A stretch of 5,415 nt of DNA. Origin: Pseudomonadota bacterium (GTDB lineage Bacteria; Pseudomonadota; Alphaproteobacteria; Caulobacterales; Caulobacteraceae). The notes beneath the pieces are model-generated. The model made no database searches and was not told the DNA's origin. It worked only from the letters and a program-made list of their open reading frames with translations. The DNA is taken from the NCBI GenBank assembly GCA_023424215.1, contig JAFAEC010000032.1:1-5415 (forward strand), in the 5' to 3' direction. Within the stretch, counting starts at the first letter, position 1. Each line of letters starts with the position of its first letter. The position numbers and the translations under genes are program-made. Positions 5,386 to 5,415 of the stretch are shown piece by piece.

Positions 5386-5415
5386 GCCCGGCGACGCCGC
5401 AAGGCGGGACCGGCG

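Larger units (their letters stand above)
4776..5415. other. Intergenic region without a supported gene
   Basis: No reading frame on either strand here has a recognisable product combined with a credible start. The stretch holds an AT-rich patch with palindrome (about 4797-4849), the inverted tandem-repeat element (4887-5059), hairpins at 5062-5087 and 5348-5385, and a coding-like but startless segment at 5211-5369. The open minus-strand frame at 4977-5402 has arginine/proline/glycine-rich shadow-like composition. The gene to the right of the window is not visible. Confidence 0.6.

Noticed and set aside
4977..5402. Minus-strand open frame of 141 codons
   Set aside because: Runs through the right repeat arm and hairpins, no recognisable domain, low-complexity basic N-terminus, no clear Shine-Dalgarno seen.

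Overview
The window is GC-rich, has strong G/C preference at third codon positions, and encodes proteins typical of Alphaproteobacteria: a class I polyhydroxyalkanoate synthase, an N-terminally extended ribosomal protein uS9, and a short type-2 ArgC. Overall the content fits the Caulobacterales, perhaps Brevundimonas or a relative. That placement is an impression from protein style and is not tested. All recognisable genes are chromosomal housekeeping or storage genes; no transposase, phage gene or CRISPR array is visible.

Layout. On the + strand, phaC runs in from the left edge and is joined through a TTGA stop/start overlap to a small four-helix membrane protein of unknown function. These converge on a minus-strand series read right to left: rplM (uL13), rpsI (uS9), argC and msrB. 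The two convoys meet tail to tail with a 17-bp overlap, and that overlap is a perfect 7-bp-stem palindrome holding both stop codons.

Expression logic. The rplM-rpsI pair has a good sigma70-like promoter (TTGACC, 17 bp, TATCAG), a leader of about 60 nt whose Shine-Dalgarno lies in a small hairpin, and a strong intrinsic terminator after rpsI. That terminator ends immediately before the Shine-Dalgarno of argC, and I see no separate argC promoter. argC, with msrB behind it, may therefore depend on terminator readthrough. The ArgC start is best placed at a TTG 12 nt downstream of the longest possible start.

The right-hand 640 bp (4776-5415) hold no gene I can support. They contain an AT-rich patch with a perfect palindrome (4834-4849), then an unusual inverted pair of short tandem-repeat arms (4887-4929 and 5015-5059). 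Each arm is GGTTCAT followed by four units of a CAC-R-A-M-G type 9-mer, and the pair encloses an 85-bp core with two hairpins. Further hairpins and one coding-like but startless stretch (5211-5369) follow. The inverted repeat element is the most distinctive unexplained structure here.
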